Position numbers and translations under genes: made by a program. The notes beneath the pieces were generated by a model. It did no database searches. It worked only from the letters and a program-made list of their open reading frames with translations, and was not told where the DNA came from. This document shows, in pieces, positions 1-7,783 of a stretch of DNA of 36,043 bases. Every line of letters starts with the position of its first letter. Position 1 is the first letter of the stretch. Origin of the DNA: Streptomyces oryzae (lineage in GTDB: Bacteria > Actinomycetota > Actinomycetes > Streptomycetales > Streptomycetaceae); NCBI RefSeq assembly GCF_017676365.1, contig NZ_JADKMA010000060.1:1-36043 (forward strand). Reading direction: 5' to 3'.

Positions 1-628
1 CACCCAGACCTCCCCCGCCGCCGGTCCCGGCTATGGCTACCCGCAGGCGTCGCACGGCGGCCCTTCCACCCCGCCGCCCTACACGATCAACGCGTCCGGC
101 GGCCCGGGCAACGGCGGCGGCTCGGGCAAGAAGCTGTCGACCGGTGCCATGGCCGGCTACGGGCTGGCCGCCGTTGCGGTCATCGTCGCCCTGGTCTTCG
201 TGATCATCGGGCTGACCAGCGGCGGCGACGACCCCGACCCCAAGCCCACCGCGAAGCCGAAGCCCACCCCGACCAAGGCCACCGACCCGGGCGGAAACAG
301 CGGCGGCGATGACGGCGGATCGGACTCCGGCGGCTTCAAGGGCCCCGACAAGTCCCGCACCATCGACTCCGAGAAGTGCACCGACGCCACCGAGTCCTAC
401 AGCGACAAGGGCAAGGTCCTGATGCCCGACCTCACGATCAAGGACCTCACCTCCGTCAAGGCGTGTCTGCGCGCCGCCGGGTGGAAGCTCGGCGAGGTGA
501 CCACGGAGGACGAGAACGTCTGGGGCAAGAACACCGTCCTGGACCAGAGCCCCGGCTCGATCGACGAGTTCGACCCGAAGAAGGACAAGGTCGATCTGAC
601 CGTCTCCTCGGGCCAGCCCGCCGACTGA
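1..628 (+). CDS. Ser/Thr protein kinase C-terminal part with PASTA domain (5' truncated)
   Basis: The reading frame is open from the left edge (first complete codon at base 2) to a TGA at 628, so only the C-terminal end is present. It shows a Gly/Pro/Ser-rich linker, one transmembrane segment (about 160-215: AAVAVIVALVFVIIGL), a Lys/Pro- and Gly/Asp-rich spacer, then a single PASTA-like repeat (from MPDLTIKDLTSVKACLRAAG to VDLTVSSG). This architecture is typical of actinobacterial membrane kinases whose cytoplasmic kinase domain precedes the linker; that domain lies outside the window, so the kinase assignment is inferred. Two cysteines (SEKCTD and VKACLR) sit in the extracytoplasmic part. 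It is distinct from the pknB-type kinase at 32197-34152, which has four PASTA repeats. The gene ends in a strong hairpin shared with convergent paaN. Confidence 0.82.
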   Translation, partial: TQTSPAAGPGYGYPQASHGGPSTPPPYTINASGGPGNGGGSGKKLSTGAMAGYGLAAVAVIVALVFVIIGLTSGGDDPDPKPTAKPKPTPTKATDPGGNSGGDDGGSDSGGFKGPDKSRTIDSEKCTDATESYSDKGKVLMPDLTIKDLTSVKACLRAAGWKLGEVTTEDENVWGKNTVLDQSPGSIDEFDPKKDKVDLTVSSGQPAD

Positions 629-672
629 GCTCCGTAAGTCCGCAGAGCCGGGCCCTCACAGGGCCGCTCACC

Positions 673-699
673 TGCCCCCGGGTGCACCCCCCGGGGGCA
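673..699. terminator. Bidirectional hairpin between convergent genes
   Basis: TGCCCCCGGG (673-682) and CCCGGGGGCA (690-699) form a perfect 10-bp stem with a 7-nt loop. It lies between the convergent kinase fragment and paaN, where a shared terminator is expected. There is no clear U-tract, as is common in Streptomyces. Confidence 0.7.
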
Positions 700-727
700 C
701 TGTGCTGTCCGGGGCTCGGCCGTGCTG

Positions 728-2434
728 TCAGCTCTCCGCCATACGCCGCACCTCCACGACTCGGAACCGGCCGGAGACGAAGTCGCCGTCGCAGAGGGCG
801 CAGTTGGCTGCCGGGTTGCCGCCCGAGCCGTGGAAGTCGCTGAAGGCGGCCGTCTGGTTGACGTAGACACCGCCCGTCAGATTGAGCGACAGCTGGGCGG
901 GCTCGTCGAAGCAGACCTCCTCCGCCTGGCGTGCCACCTCGGGCGAGGTGGTGTACGCGGAGACGGTCATCGCGCCCTTGGCCTGGAGGGTGTTGCGCAG
1001 CAGCTCCAGCGCGTCCTCCGTGGAGCCGACGGCCACCGCGAAGGAGACCGGGCCGAAGCACTCGGCCTGATACGGCGCCTCGGCTTCCGGCTTGGTGGCG
1101 TCCAGCTTGATGATCGCCGGGGTGCGGACGGTGGCGTCGGGGAACTCCGGGTGGGCCACCGCGCGGGAGGCCAGTGCCACCTCGCCCAGTGCGGGGGCCG
1201 CCTCCAGGCGTTCCCGTACCTGGTCGTTGACGAGGGCGCCGAGCAGTGCGGCCGCCCGCGCGTCGTCGCCGAGCAGCTTGCCGACGGCCGTGGCGAGGTC
1301 TGCCACCACTTCGTCGTAGCTCTTGGGGCCGGACTCGGTGGTGATGCCGCCGGCCGGGATCAGCAGATTCTGCGGCGTCGTGCACATCTGGCCGCTGTAG
1401 AGGGAGAGGGAGAAGGCGAGGTTGGCCAGCATGCCCTCGTAGTCGTCGGTGGAGTCGATGACGACCGTGTTGACGCCGGCTTTTTCGGTGTGGACCCGCG
1501 CCTGGCGGGCGTTGGCCTCCAGCCACTCGCCGAAGGCCGAGCCTCCGGTGTAGTCGATCACCCGGATCTCGGGGCGTGTGGCCAGATCCTTGGCGATCCC
1601 GTCGCCCTCCGCCTCGGCCGCCAGCGCCACCAGATCGGCGTCGAACCCGGCCTCCGCCAGCACCTCGCGGGCGATCCGCACCGTCAGGGCCAGCGGGAGC
1701 ACGGCCCGTGGGTGCGGCTTGACCAGCACCGCGTTGCCGGTGGCGAGGGAGGCGAAGAAGCCGGGGAAGCCGTTCCAGGTGGGGAAGGTGTTGCAGCCGA
1801 TCAGCAGCGCGATGCCGCGTCCGACCGGGGTGAACTCCTTGGTGACCCGCAGTGGTTCGCGCTTGCCCTGCGGCTTTTCCCATTCGGCGCGCTCGGGGGT
1901 GCGTACCTGCTCGGCGTAGGCGTAGGCGACAGCTTCCAGACCGCGGTCCTGTGCGTGGGGGCCGCCCGCCTGGAAGGCCATCATGAACGCCTGGCCGCTG
2001 GTGTGCATCACGGCCTGGGCGAACTCGTGGGTGCGGGCGTTGATCCGCGCCAGGATCTCCAGACACACGGCGGCACGGGCCTCGGGCCCTGCCGTGCGCC
2101 AGGCCGGCAGCCCGCCGCGCATCACCGACAGCAGCGCGTCGACGGCGCCCTCGTCCGCGCGGGGGTAGGAGATGCCCAGCTCGAAGCCGTACGGGGACAC
2201 CTCGGTGGCCACCCACTCGCCGGAGACCGGCTGGCCGGGCAGCTCGAAGCGGCTGCCGCGCAGCGCCTCGAAAGCGGCCTTGCCCTCCTCGGCGGCACCC
2301 TCGCCGTACGCCTTCGGGTGCTCGGGGTGCGGGCTCCAGAACTCCCGGCTGCGGATCGTTTCCAGCGCGCGGTCCAGGGTGGGCCGGTGCTTGTCGATGA
2401 GCTGGGCAGTGGTCGTGCCGATGCCGGTGGTCAC
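728..2434 (-). CDS. paaN: Phenylacetic acid degradation protein PaaN (aldehyde dehydrogenase family)
   Basis: 568 aa, GTG start at 2434 with a GAGGAG ribosome site (complement of 2445-2450) 10 nt upstream. The protein is an aldehyde dehydrogenase of the PaaN type: TFPTWNGFPGFFASLATGNA around 216-235, probable general base E317 (HTEKAG) and nucleophile C351 (YSGQMCTTPQN); the 34-residue spacing matches the classic ALDH Glu/Cys pair. In phenylacetate catabolism this enzyme oxidises the ring-cleaved semialdehyde CoA-thioester. E. coli PaaZ is about 680 aa because a MaoC-like hydratase that opens the oxepin ring is fused at its C-terminus; here that domain is absent, so a separate hydrolase is needed. 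It is divergent from the TetR gene, with a PaaR-type operator in between. Family assignment is firm; the exact substrate is inferred. Confidence 0.92.
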   Translation of the reverse strand: MTTGIGTTTAQLIDKHRPTLDRALETIRSREFWSPHPEHPKAYGEGAAEEGKAAFEALRGSRFELPGQPVSGEWVATEVSPYGFELGISYPRADEGAVDALLSVMRGGLPAWRTAGPEARAAVCLEILARINARTHEFAQAVMHTSGQAFMMAFQAGGPHAQDRGLEAVAYAYAEQVRTPERAEWEKPQGKREPLRVTKEFTPVGRGIALLIGCNTFPTWNGFPGFFASLATGNAVLVKPHPRAVLPLALTVRIAREVLAEAGFDADLVALAAEAEGDGIAKDLATRPEIRVIDYTGGSAFGEWLEANARQARVHTEKAGVNTVVIDSTDDYEGMLANLAFSLSLYSGQMCTTPQNLLIPAGGITTESGPKSYDEVVADLATAVGKLLGDDARAAALLGALVNDQVRERLEAAPALGEVALASRAVAHPEFPDATVRTPAIIKLDATKPEAEAPYQAECFGPVSFAVAVGSTEDALELLRNTLQAKGAMTVSAYTTSPEVARQAEEVCFDEPAQLSLNLTGGVYVNQTAAFSDFHGSGGNPAANCALCDGDFVSGRFRVVEVRRMAES

Positions 2435-2512
2435 GCGGGACCAACTCCTCGCTGAGCTGGGACGGAATACGGATGGCGACGGCTTTGCCGCGGCCGGTCA
2501 CGTGATAGATAC

Positions 2513-2534
2513 TGCTACCGAACGATCGGTCGGT
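2513..2534. promoter_or_regulatory. PaaR-type operator, site 1 (paaN / tetR)
   Basis: The core ACCGAACGATCGGT (2517-2530) is an imperfect palindrome matching the ACCGNNCGNNCGGT core of the Corynebacterium PaaR site. It lies about 80-95 bp upstream of the paaN start, beside an AT-rich TATCTATC on the minus strand (complement of 2504-2511) that may be the paaN -10. The same core recurs at 3942-3955 (one mismatch) and 17689-17702 (identical). Confidence 0.75.
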
Positions 2535-2601
2535 GCAAGGGGGTCCCTGAACCTGTGGATAACTTCGCCGGACGCCCGCGAGGCCCTGCCGACGGCCCGG
2601 C

Positions 2602-2614
2602 TAGCATCGGCCGC
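2602..2614 (+). promoter_or_regulatory. -10 box of a leaderless promoter for the TetR gene
   Basis: TAGCAT at 2602-2607 fits the TANNNT -10 consensus and is followed after exactly 7 nt by ATG 2615. Transcription would start at or next to the A of ATG. No Shine-Dalgarno is visible for this start. Confidence 0.6.
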
Positions 2615-3262
2615 ATGCCCACGGTCAAGCGCGACACCTACACGCCCGACTCGCTGCTCTCCGTCGCCGTGCGGGTGTTCAACGAGCGGGGCTACGACGG
2701 CACCTCGATGGAGCACCTGTCGAAGGCGGCCGGAATCTCGAAGTCCTCGATCTACCATCACGTACGCGGCAAGGAGGAGCTGCTGCGCCGGGGTATAAGC
2801 CGGGCGCTGGACGGCCTGTTCGCCGTGCTGGAGGAGCCCAGGGCGTGTGAGGGGCGCGCGGTGGAGCGGCTGGAGCACGTCACGCGCCGTACCGTCGAGG
2901 TGCTGATGGCCGAGCTGCCGTACGTGACGCTGCTGCTGCGGGTGCGCGGCAACACCGAGACCGAGGTGTGGGCGATGTCCCGGCGCCGGGAGTTCGACCA
3001 GCGGGTGGCCGAGCTGGTCAAGCAGGCGGCGGCCGAGGGTGACCTGCGTTCCGACGTGGACGCGCGGCTGGCGACGCGGCTGCTCTTCGGCATGATCAAC
3101 TCGATTGCCGAGTGGTACCGCCCGGACCGGGCCCCGCACAACGGCGACCGGGGTGAGGCCATCACCTCGGGCGGTGCCGAACCCGACAACGGCGCGGGCA
3201 CCAGCGCCGAGGTCGCCGAGGCCGTGATCCGTACCGCCTTCGCGGGCCTGCGCACCGGCTGA
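2615..3262 (+). CDS. TetR-family regulator, probable phenylacetate repressor (PaaR-like)
   Basis: 215 aa from ATG 2615; an in-frame GTG at 2555 would add 20 residues, but the -10 box 7 nt before the ATG favours the shorter, leaderless form. The N-terminus is a standard TetR DNA-binding domain: FNERGYDGTSMEHLSKAAGI then SKSSIYHHVRGKEELL (about residues 21-56), followed by an all-helical ligand domain. It is divergent from paaN and next to a dyad repeated upstream of paaABCDE and of the 2-oxoacid dehydrogenase operon, so it is the obvious candidate to bind all three. In Corynebacterium glutamicum the TetR protein PaaR is released by phenylacetyl-CoA; that effector is inferred here. It converges on bkdR. 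Confidence 0.88.
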   Translation: MPTVKRDTYTPDSLLSVAVRVFNERGYDGTSMEHLSKAAGISKSSIYHHVRGKEELLRRGISRALDGLFAVLEEPRACEGRAVERLEHVTRRTVEVLMAELPYVTLLLRVRGNTETEVWAMSRRREFDQRVAELVKQAAAEGDLRSDVDARLATRLLFGMINSIAEWYRPDRAPHNGDRGEAITSGGAEPDNGAGTSAEVAEAVIRTAFAGLRTG

Positions 3263-3315
3263 GGCCCCGACGCCGACGGCCCAAGGGTCCCCCAGGCCCC
3301 CAGGCTCTCGGAGAG

Positions 3316-3825
3316 CTACGGCCCCGGCTCCAGGTCCGTCTCCTCGAAGACCAGCAGCGTGCGGGTGCTCAGCACCTCGGGCATCGACTGGATACGGGTG
3401 AGCACCAGGTCCCGCAGCGCCCTGTTGTCCGGGGTGTGCACCAGCAGCAGTACATCGAAGTCTCCGCTGACCAGCGCCATGTGGGCGGCCCCCGGCAGCT
3501 CCTGGAGCTTCTCACGGACGCTGCGCCACGAGTCCTGGACGATCTTGAGGGTGATGTACGCCGAGGCGCCGTGGCCCGCGCGCTCCTGGTCGACGCGGGC
3601 GCTGAAGCCGCGGATCACCCCGTCGTCGATCAGCCGGTTGATACGGGCGTAGGCGTTGGCGCGGGAGACGTGCACACGTTCGGCCACCGAGCGGATGGAG
3701 GCCCGTCCGTCCGCACGGAGCAGCCGCAGGATGTCGCGGTCGATCGCGTCCAGCGGCCGGACGGGAGGGCGGGCGGCGGAGCGGCACTCGGCGGACTGTC
3801 CCGCTTCCCCGGGCCCGTCAGCCAT
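3316..3825 (-). CDS. bkdR: Lrp/AsnC-family regulator of the 2-oxoacid dehydrogenase operon
   Basis: 169 aa from ATG 3825, preceded by a GGGGTGA ribosome site; an upstream in-frame ATG at 3906 is possible but has no good ribosome site. The AsnC-type winged helix is clear: LDAIDRDILRLLRADGRAS, SVAERVHVSRANAYARINRL, then DGVIRGFSARVD. The RAM ligand-binding domain follows (VSGDFDVLLLVHTPDNRALRDLVLTRIQSM). Such proteins form octamers that sense amino acids. It is divergent from the E1alpha gene; the S. coelicolor gene in this position is known as bkdR and regulates the bkd operon. The intergenic region also carries a TetR-type dyad, so the operon may respond to two regulators. Confidence 0.9.
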   Translation of the reverse strand: MADGPGEAGQSAECRSAARPPVRPLDAIDRDILRLLRADGRASIRSVAERVHVSRANAYARINRLIDDGVIRGFSARVDQERAGHGASAYITLKIVQDSWRSVREKLQELPGAAHMALVSGDFDVLLLVHTPDNRALRDLVLTRIQSMPEVLSTRTLLVFEETDLEPGP

Positions 3826-3937
3826 CTGTTCACCCCGCACGGTCCTCCGCCTCCCCTGGATGGACACTCTGCGGACATCGAACGGTTTTGCGGGCCAGTT
3901 GTCCACAGGCTGAGGCCACCCGTAGCCAAAATGTGCC

Positions 3938-3959
3938 GACGACCGAACAATCGGTAGGG
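3938..3959. promoter_or_regulatory. PaaR-type operator, site 2 (2-oxoacid dehydrogenase operon)
   Basis: ACCGAACAATCGGT at 3942-3955 differs by one base from the cores at 2517 and 17689. It lies in the 264-bp region between bkdR and the E1alpha gene. A weak promoter can be drawn upstream (TTGTCC at 3899-3904, TAGCCA at 3923-3928), which would place the dyad just downstream of the transcription start. Apart from this dyad and the promoters, I see nothing else in the intergenic region. Confidence 0.65.
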
Positions 3960-4089
3960 GTGGCCCGCTCGGTCACCGGCCCGGCCTGCCGGTGGTACGG
4001 CCATCGGCAGGCCGGCGCGCCAGCAGTCCGGTGTGTCAGGCGTACCCCGTCTGCCAGCGCCGCAGCCCGCCCACGAGGAGGTGCTCGTC

Positions 4090-5232
4090 ATGACGGTCCT
4101 AGAGCAGCCAGGTGCCTACGCCCCCGCGCCTCCCCCCTCGTGGCGTCCCCGTACGGACGCCGCGCCGCTCCTGCCCGACGCCGAGCCGTACCGCGTCCTG
4201 GGCACCCCTTCGGGGGACCGGGAGGCGGCGGAGCCGGACGCCGGGCTGCTGCGCCGGCTGTACGCCGCGGTCGTGCACGGGCGGCGGTTCAACGAGCAGG
4301 CCACGGCGCTGACCCGGCAGGGCCGCCTCGCGGTCTACCCGTCCTCGCGGGGCCAGGAGGCGTGCCAGGTCGCCGCCGCGCTCGCGCTGCGCGAGCAGGA
4401 CTGGCTCTTTCCCAGCTACCGCGACACCCTCGCCGCCGTGGCGCGTGGCCTGGACCCGGTCGAGGTGCTGTCCCTGCTGCGCGGCGACTGGCACCACGGC
4501 TACGACTCGCCCGCCACCCGGGTCGCGCCCCTGTGCACCCCGCTGGCCACCCAGCTGCCGCACGCTGTGGGGCTGGCGCACGCCGCGCGGCTCAAGGGGG
4601 ACGAGGTGGCGGCGCTCGCGCTGGTCGGCGACGGCGGCAGCAGCGAGGGCGACTTCCATGAGGCGCTCAACTTCGCCGCCGTATGGCAGGCACCGGTCGT
4701 CTTCCTGGTGCAGAACAACGGCTTCGCGATCTCCGTACCGCTCGCCAAGCAGACCGCCGCTCCCTCCCTGGCGCACAAGGGGGTCGGCTACGGCATGCCG
4801 GGCCGGCTGGTGGACGGCAACGACGCGGTGGCGGTGCACGAGGTGCTGTGCGAGGCGCTGGCCCGCGCCCGCTCCGGCGGCGGCCCCACCCTCGTCGAGG
4901 CGGTCACCTACCGGCTGGAGGCGCACACGAACGCCGACGACGCGACCCGCTACCGCACCGACAGCGAGGTCGAGGCGTGGCGGGCGCACGACCCGGTGAC
5001 GCTCCTGGAGCGCGAGCTGCGCAGCCGCGGACTGCTGGACGAGAAAGCCGTACAGGAGGCCGAGGAGGCCGCCGAGGAGCAGGCGGCCCGGTTGCGCGAG
5101 CGGATGCACCAGGACCCGCCGCTGGACCCGGCCCAGCTGTTCGCGCACGTCTACGCGGAGCCCACACCGCAACTGCGCGACCAGGCGGACCAGTTGCGGG
5201 CCGAGCTCGCAGCGGGGGAGGAGACCCGATGA
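4090..5232 (+). CDS. bkdA: Branched-chain 2-oxoacid dehydrogenase-type E1 component, alpha subunit
   Basis: 380 aa from ATG 4090, with GAGGAG at 4075-4080; an in-frame GTG at 4033 is possible but less likely. The alpha subunit binds thiamine diphosphate and decarboxylates a 2-oxoacid. The ThDP motif runs from GDGGSSEGDFHEALNF (residue 180) to VFLVQNN (ending 210), and the phosphorylation-loop region reads RLEAHTNADDATRYR. The next gene starts inside its stop codon (ATGA), so E1alpha and E1beta are coupled. Sequence type says branched-chain or PDH-like E1 of the alpha2beta2 class. The substrate cannot be read from sequence; the PaaR-type dyad upstream opens the possibility of an aromatic 2-oxoacid. 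Confidence 0.93.
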   Translation: MTVLEQPGAYAPAPPPSWRPRTDAAPLLPDAEPYRVLGTPSGDREAAEPDAGLLRRLYAAVVHGRRFNEQATALTRQGRLAVYPSSRGQEACQVAAALALREQDWLFPSYRDTLAAVARGLDPVEVLSLLRGDWHHGYDSPATRVAPLCTPLATQLPHAVGLAHAARLKGDEVAALALVGDGGSSEGDFHEALNFAAVWQAPVVFLVQNNGFAISVPLAKQTAAPSLAHKGVGYGMPGRLVDGNDAVAVHEVLCEALARARSGGGPTLVEAVTYRLEAHTNADDATRYRTDSEVEAWRAHDPVTLLERELRSRGLLDEKAVQEAEEAAEEQAARLRERMHQDPPLDPAQLFAHVYAEPTPQLRDQADQLRAELAAGEETR

Positions 5233-6314
5233 GCACAGCAGTGCGGCAGCCCGCCGCAGCGCCCGCGGTCCGCAAACCCGCCACCATGGGCCAGGCGCTC
5301 CGCCGCGCCCTGCGGGACGCGATGGCCGACGACCCGGATGTGCACGTCTTCGGCGAGGACGTCGGCACCCTGGGCGGGGTCTTCCGGGTGACGGACGGGC
5401 TGGCTGCGGAGTTCGGTCCTGACCGGTGCACGGATACGCCACTGGCGGAGGCGGGCATCCTCGGCACGGCGGTCGGGATGGCGATGTACGGGCTGCGGCC
5501 GGTCGTGGAGATGCAGTTCGACGCGTTCGCCTACCCCGGTTTCGAGCAACTGGTCTCGCACGTCTCGCGGATGCGCAACCGTACGCGCGGCGGGATGCCC
5601 ATGCCGATGACGATTCGCGTTCCCTACGGCGGCGGCATCGGCGGCGTGGAGCACCACAGCGACTCCTCCGAGGCGTACTACATGGCCACTCCCGGGCTGC
5701 ATGTCGTCACCCCGGCCACGGTCGCCGACGCCTATGGACTGCTGCGCGCCGCCATCGCCTCCGACGACCCGGTCGTCTTCCTGGAACCGAAACGGCTCTA
5801 CTGGTCGAAGGCCGACTGGGACCCGGAGCAGCCGGAGCCGGTTCCTGGCGTCGGCAGGGCCGTCGTACGCCGCCGCGGCAGCTCGGCGACGCTGATCACC
5901 TACGGCCCGTCCGTACCGGTCTGCCTGGAGGCCGCCGAGGGCGCGCGCGAGGACGGCGCGGAGGGCTGGGATCTGGAGGTGATCGACCTGCGCTCCCTGG
6001 TGCCGTTCGACGAGGAGACGGTCGCCGCCTCCGTACGGCGCACGGGGCGGGCCGTGGTGGTGCACGAGTCCCCCGGTTTCGCCGGCCCTGGGGGCGAGAT
6101 CGCCGCCCGCATCACCGAGCGCTGCTTCCACTATCTGGAGGCGCCTGTACTGCGCGTCGCCGGGTTCGACATCCCCTACCCGCCGCCGATGCTGGAGCAG
6201 CACCATCTGCCGGGAGTCGACCGCATCCTGGACGCTGTCGCCCGGCTCCAGTGGGAGAGCGGTTTCACGGAGCACGTGGGCGTGGGCGAGGGCCGGCGCG
6301 GAGGTGCTGTCTGA
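5229..6314 (+). CDS. bkdB: Branched-chain 2-oxoacid dehydrogenase-type E1 component, beta subunit
   Basis: 361 aa, ATG at 5229 overlapping the E1alpha stop by 4 nt. Typical transketolase-like beta subunit: TMGQALRRALRDAMADDPDV, FGEDVGTLGGVFRVTDGL, FDAFAYPGFEQLVSHVSRMR and the C-terminal transketolase domain (VVHESPGFAGPGGEIAARI). The first conserved block carries the Glu (GED) that activates the cofactor. It forms the heterotetramer with the alpha subunit and hands the acyl group to the E2 lipoyl domain. The E2 gene starts on the last base of its stop codon. Confidence 0.94.
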   Translation: MSTAVRQPAAAPAVRKPATMGQALRRALRDAMADDPDVHVFGEDVGTLGGVFRVTDGLAAEFGPDRCTDTPLAEAGILGTAVGMAMYGLRPVVEMQFDAFAYPGFEQLVSHVSRMRNRTRGGMPMPMTIRVPYGGGIGGVEHHSDSSEAYYMATPGLHVVTPATVADAYGLLRAAIASDDPVVFLEPKRLYWSKADWDPEQPEPVPGVGRAVVRRRGSSATLITYGPSVPVCLEAAEGAREDGAEGWDLEVIDLRSLVPFDEETVAASVRRTGRAVVVHESPGFAGPGGEIAARITERCFHYLEAPVLRVAGFDIPYPPPMLEQHHLPGVDRILDAVARLQWESGFTEHVGVGEGRRGGAV

Positions 6315-7750
6315 TGGGTGAGGTGCGCGAGTTCGCCCTGCCGGACCTGGGGGAGGGGCTGACGGAGGCGACGATCGTCAGGTGGCTGGTCGCGGTCGGC
6401 GACACCGTGCGGGTGGACGAGCCGGTGGTCGAGGTGGAGACGGCCAAGGCCCTGGTCGAGGTCCCCTGCCCCTATGCGGGCGTGGTCACCTCGCACGCGG
6501 CCGAGGAGGGCGGCGAGGTCGCCGTCGGCTCACCACTGGTCACCGTCGCGGTCAGCCCGGGCGGCGAAGCGCCCGGCGGCCCGGACAGCGGGGGCGGCGA
6601 GCGGGTCGCGGAGACCGGCCCCGAACCTGCCCCGGAGCCGGAGCACGTGGGCGGCTCGGGCAATGTGCTGGTCGGCTACGGGACGGGGCGGCCGCCCGGC
6701 CGCCGGCCACGGGCCGCGCTGCGGCCGCCCGGTGCGGGGGCAGGGGAGGAGCCCCGGTCCACCGCCGACCGGGGCACCCCCGCCCGCGGCACCACGAATG
6801 GCACCGTCCCCGTGATCTCCCCCCTGGTGCGCCGCCTGGCCCGGGAACACGGCCTGGAACTGCGCGGGATGACCGGCAGCGGCCCGGACGGGCTGATCCT
6901 GCGCGCAGATGTGGAACGCGCCGTCCGGGAGGGACGGGAGGACGCGGCACCGCAGCAGAACGCGCAACAGCAGTACGCGGCACAGCAGCAGAACGAAGCA
7001 CTGCCGGACACCGCGCAACAGAGAGCCGAAAAGCCACAGCAGGGGCAGGAGCGCCGGATACCGCTGCGCGGCATGCGCGGTACGGCGGCCGAACGGTTCG
7101 CGCGCAGTCGCGCCGAGATCCCGGACGCCGGCTGCTGGGTGGACGCGGACGCCACCGAACTCCTCGCCGCGCGCAAGGAGATGAACGCCCCGCCCGGCCA
7201 CGGCGAGCCCCCGGCGGCCGTCTCGCTGCTCGCACTGCTGGGCCGCATCTGCACGGCGGCGCTCGCCAGGTTCCCCGAGCTCAACTCGACGGTGGACACG
7301 AAGGCACAGGAGATCGTCGTCCTGCCCGAGGTCCATCTGGGATTCGCCGCGCAGACCGACAGAGGGCTCGTCGTCCCGGTCGTACGCGACGCGCACACGC
7401 TGAGCGCCGAACAGCTCACCGCTCAGATGGCCCGGCTCACCGAGGCGGCCCGCGCCGGCAGGCTCACCCCGGCCGAGCTGACGGGCGGCACGTTCACGCT
7501 GAACAACTACGGGGTCTTCGGCGTGGACGGCTCCACCCCGATCATCAACCACCCGGAGGCCGCGATGCTCGGCGTCGGCCGTATCGCACGCAAGCCCTGG
7601 GTGGTCGGGGACGAACTGGCGGTCCGCAGCGTCGTACAGCTGTCCCTCACCTTCGACCACCGGGTGTGCGACGGCGGCACGGCAGGCGGCTTCCTGCGCC
7701 ATGTCGCGGACTGTGTGGAGCATCCGGCGAGGCTGCTGCGGATGCTGTGA
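6314..7750 (+). CDS. bkdC: Dihydrolipoamide acyltransferase (E2) of the 2-oxoacid dehydrogenase complex
   Basis: 478 aa, ATG at 6314 overlapping the E1beta TGA. Domains in order: one N-terminal lipoyl domain with lipoylated K45 (VETAKALVEV); a long Pro/Gly linker; the peripheral subunit-binding domain (ISPLVRRLAREHGLELRGM, about 172-210); a Gln/Ala-rich linker (about 213-235); and the catalytic domain ending in DHRVCDGG, with H449 and D453 as the acyltransfer residues. E2 moves the acyl group to CoA and forms the core of the complex. The dihydrolipoamide dehydrogenase (E3) partner is not in the window and must be supplied from elsewhere. The Gln-rich linker is a lineage-variable spacer. Confidence 0.94.
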   Translation: MGEVREFALPDLGEGLTEATIVRWLVAVGDTVRVDEPVVEVETAKALVEVPCPYAGVVTSHAAEEGGEVAVGSPLVTVAVSPGGEAPGGPDSGGGERVAETGPEPAPEPEHVGGSGNVLVGYGTGRPPGRRPRAALRPPGAGAGEEPRSTADRGTPARGTTNGTVPVISPLVRRLAREHGLELRGMTGSGPDGLILRADVERAVREGREDAAPQQNAQQQYAAQQQNEALPDTAQQRAEKPQQGQERRIPLRGMRGTAAERFARSRAEIPDAGCWVDADATELLAARKEMNAPPGHGEPPAAVSLLALLGRICTAALARFPELNSTVDTKAQEIVVLPEVHLGFAAQTDRGLVVPVVRDAHTLSAEQLTAQMARLTEAARAGRLTPAELTGGTFTLNNYGVFGVDGSTPIINHPEAAMLGVGRIARKPWVVGDELAVRSVVQLSLTFDHRVCDGGTAGGFLRHVADCVEHPARLLRML

Positions 7751-7770
7751 CCCGTAGGCTCCGCGTTCCG

Positions 7771-7783
7771 TACGCTCTGAGGC
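7771..7783 (+). promoter_or_regulatory. -10 box of a leaderless promoter for the mobA-like gene
   Basis: TACGCT at 7771-7776 (TANNNT) is followed after exactly 7 nt by GTG 7784. No ribosome site is visible for this GTG, which supports a leaderless message. Confidence 0.5.

Noticed and set aside
456..2501. Long open frames overlapping paaN on both strands (681 aa minus, 577 aa plus)
   Set aside because: They are shadows of the GC-rich third-position pattern of paaN; the translations are Arg/Gly/Pro-rich without recognisable domains, whereas the paaN frame has the full ALDH motif set.
3304..3316. Hairpin GCTCTC-G-GAGAGC between the TetR gene and bkdR
   Set aside because: A 1-nt loop is not workable and trimming leaves a weak 4-bp stem; not called as a terminator.
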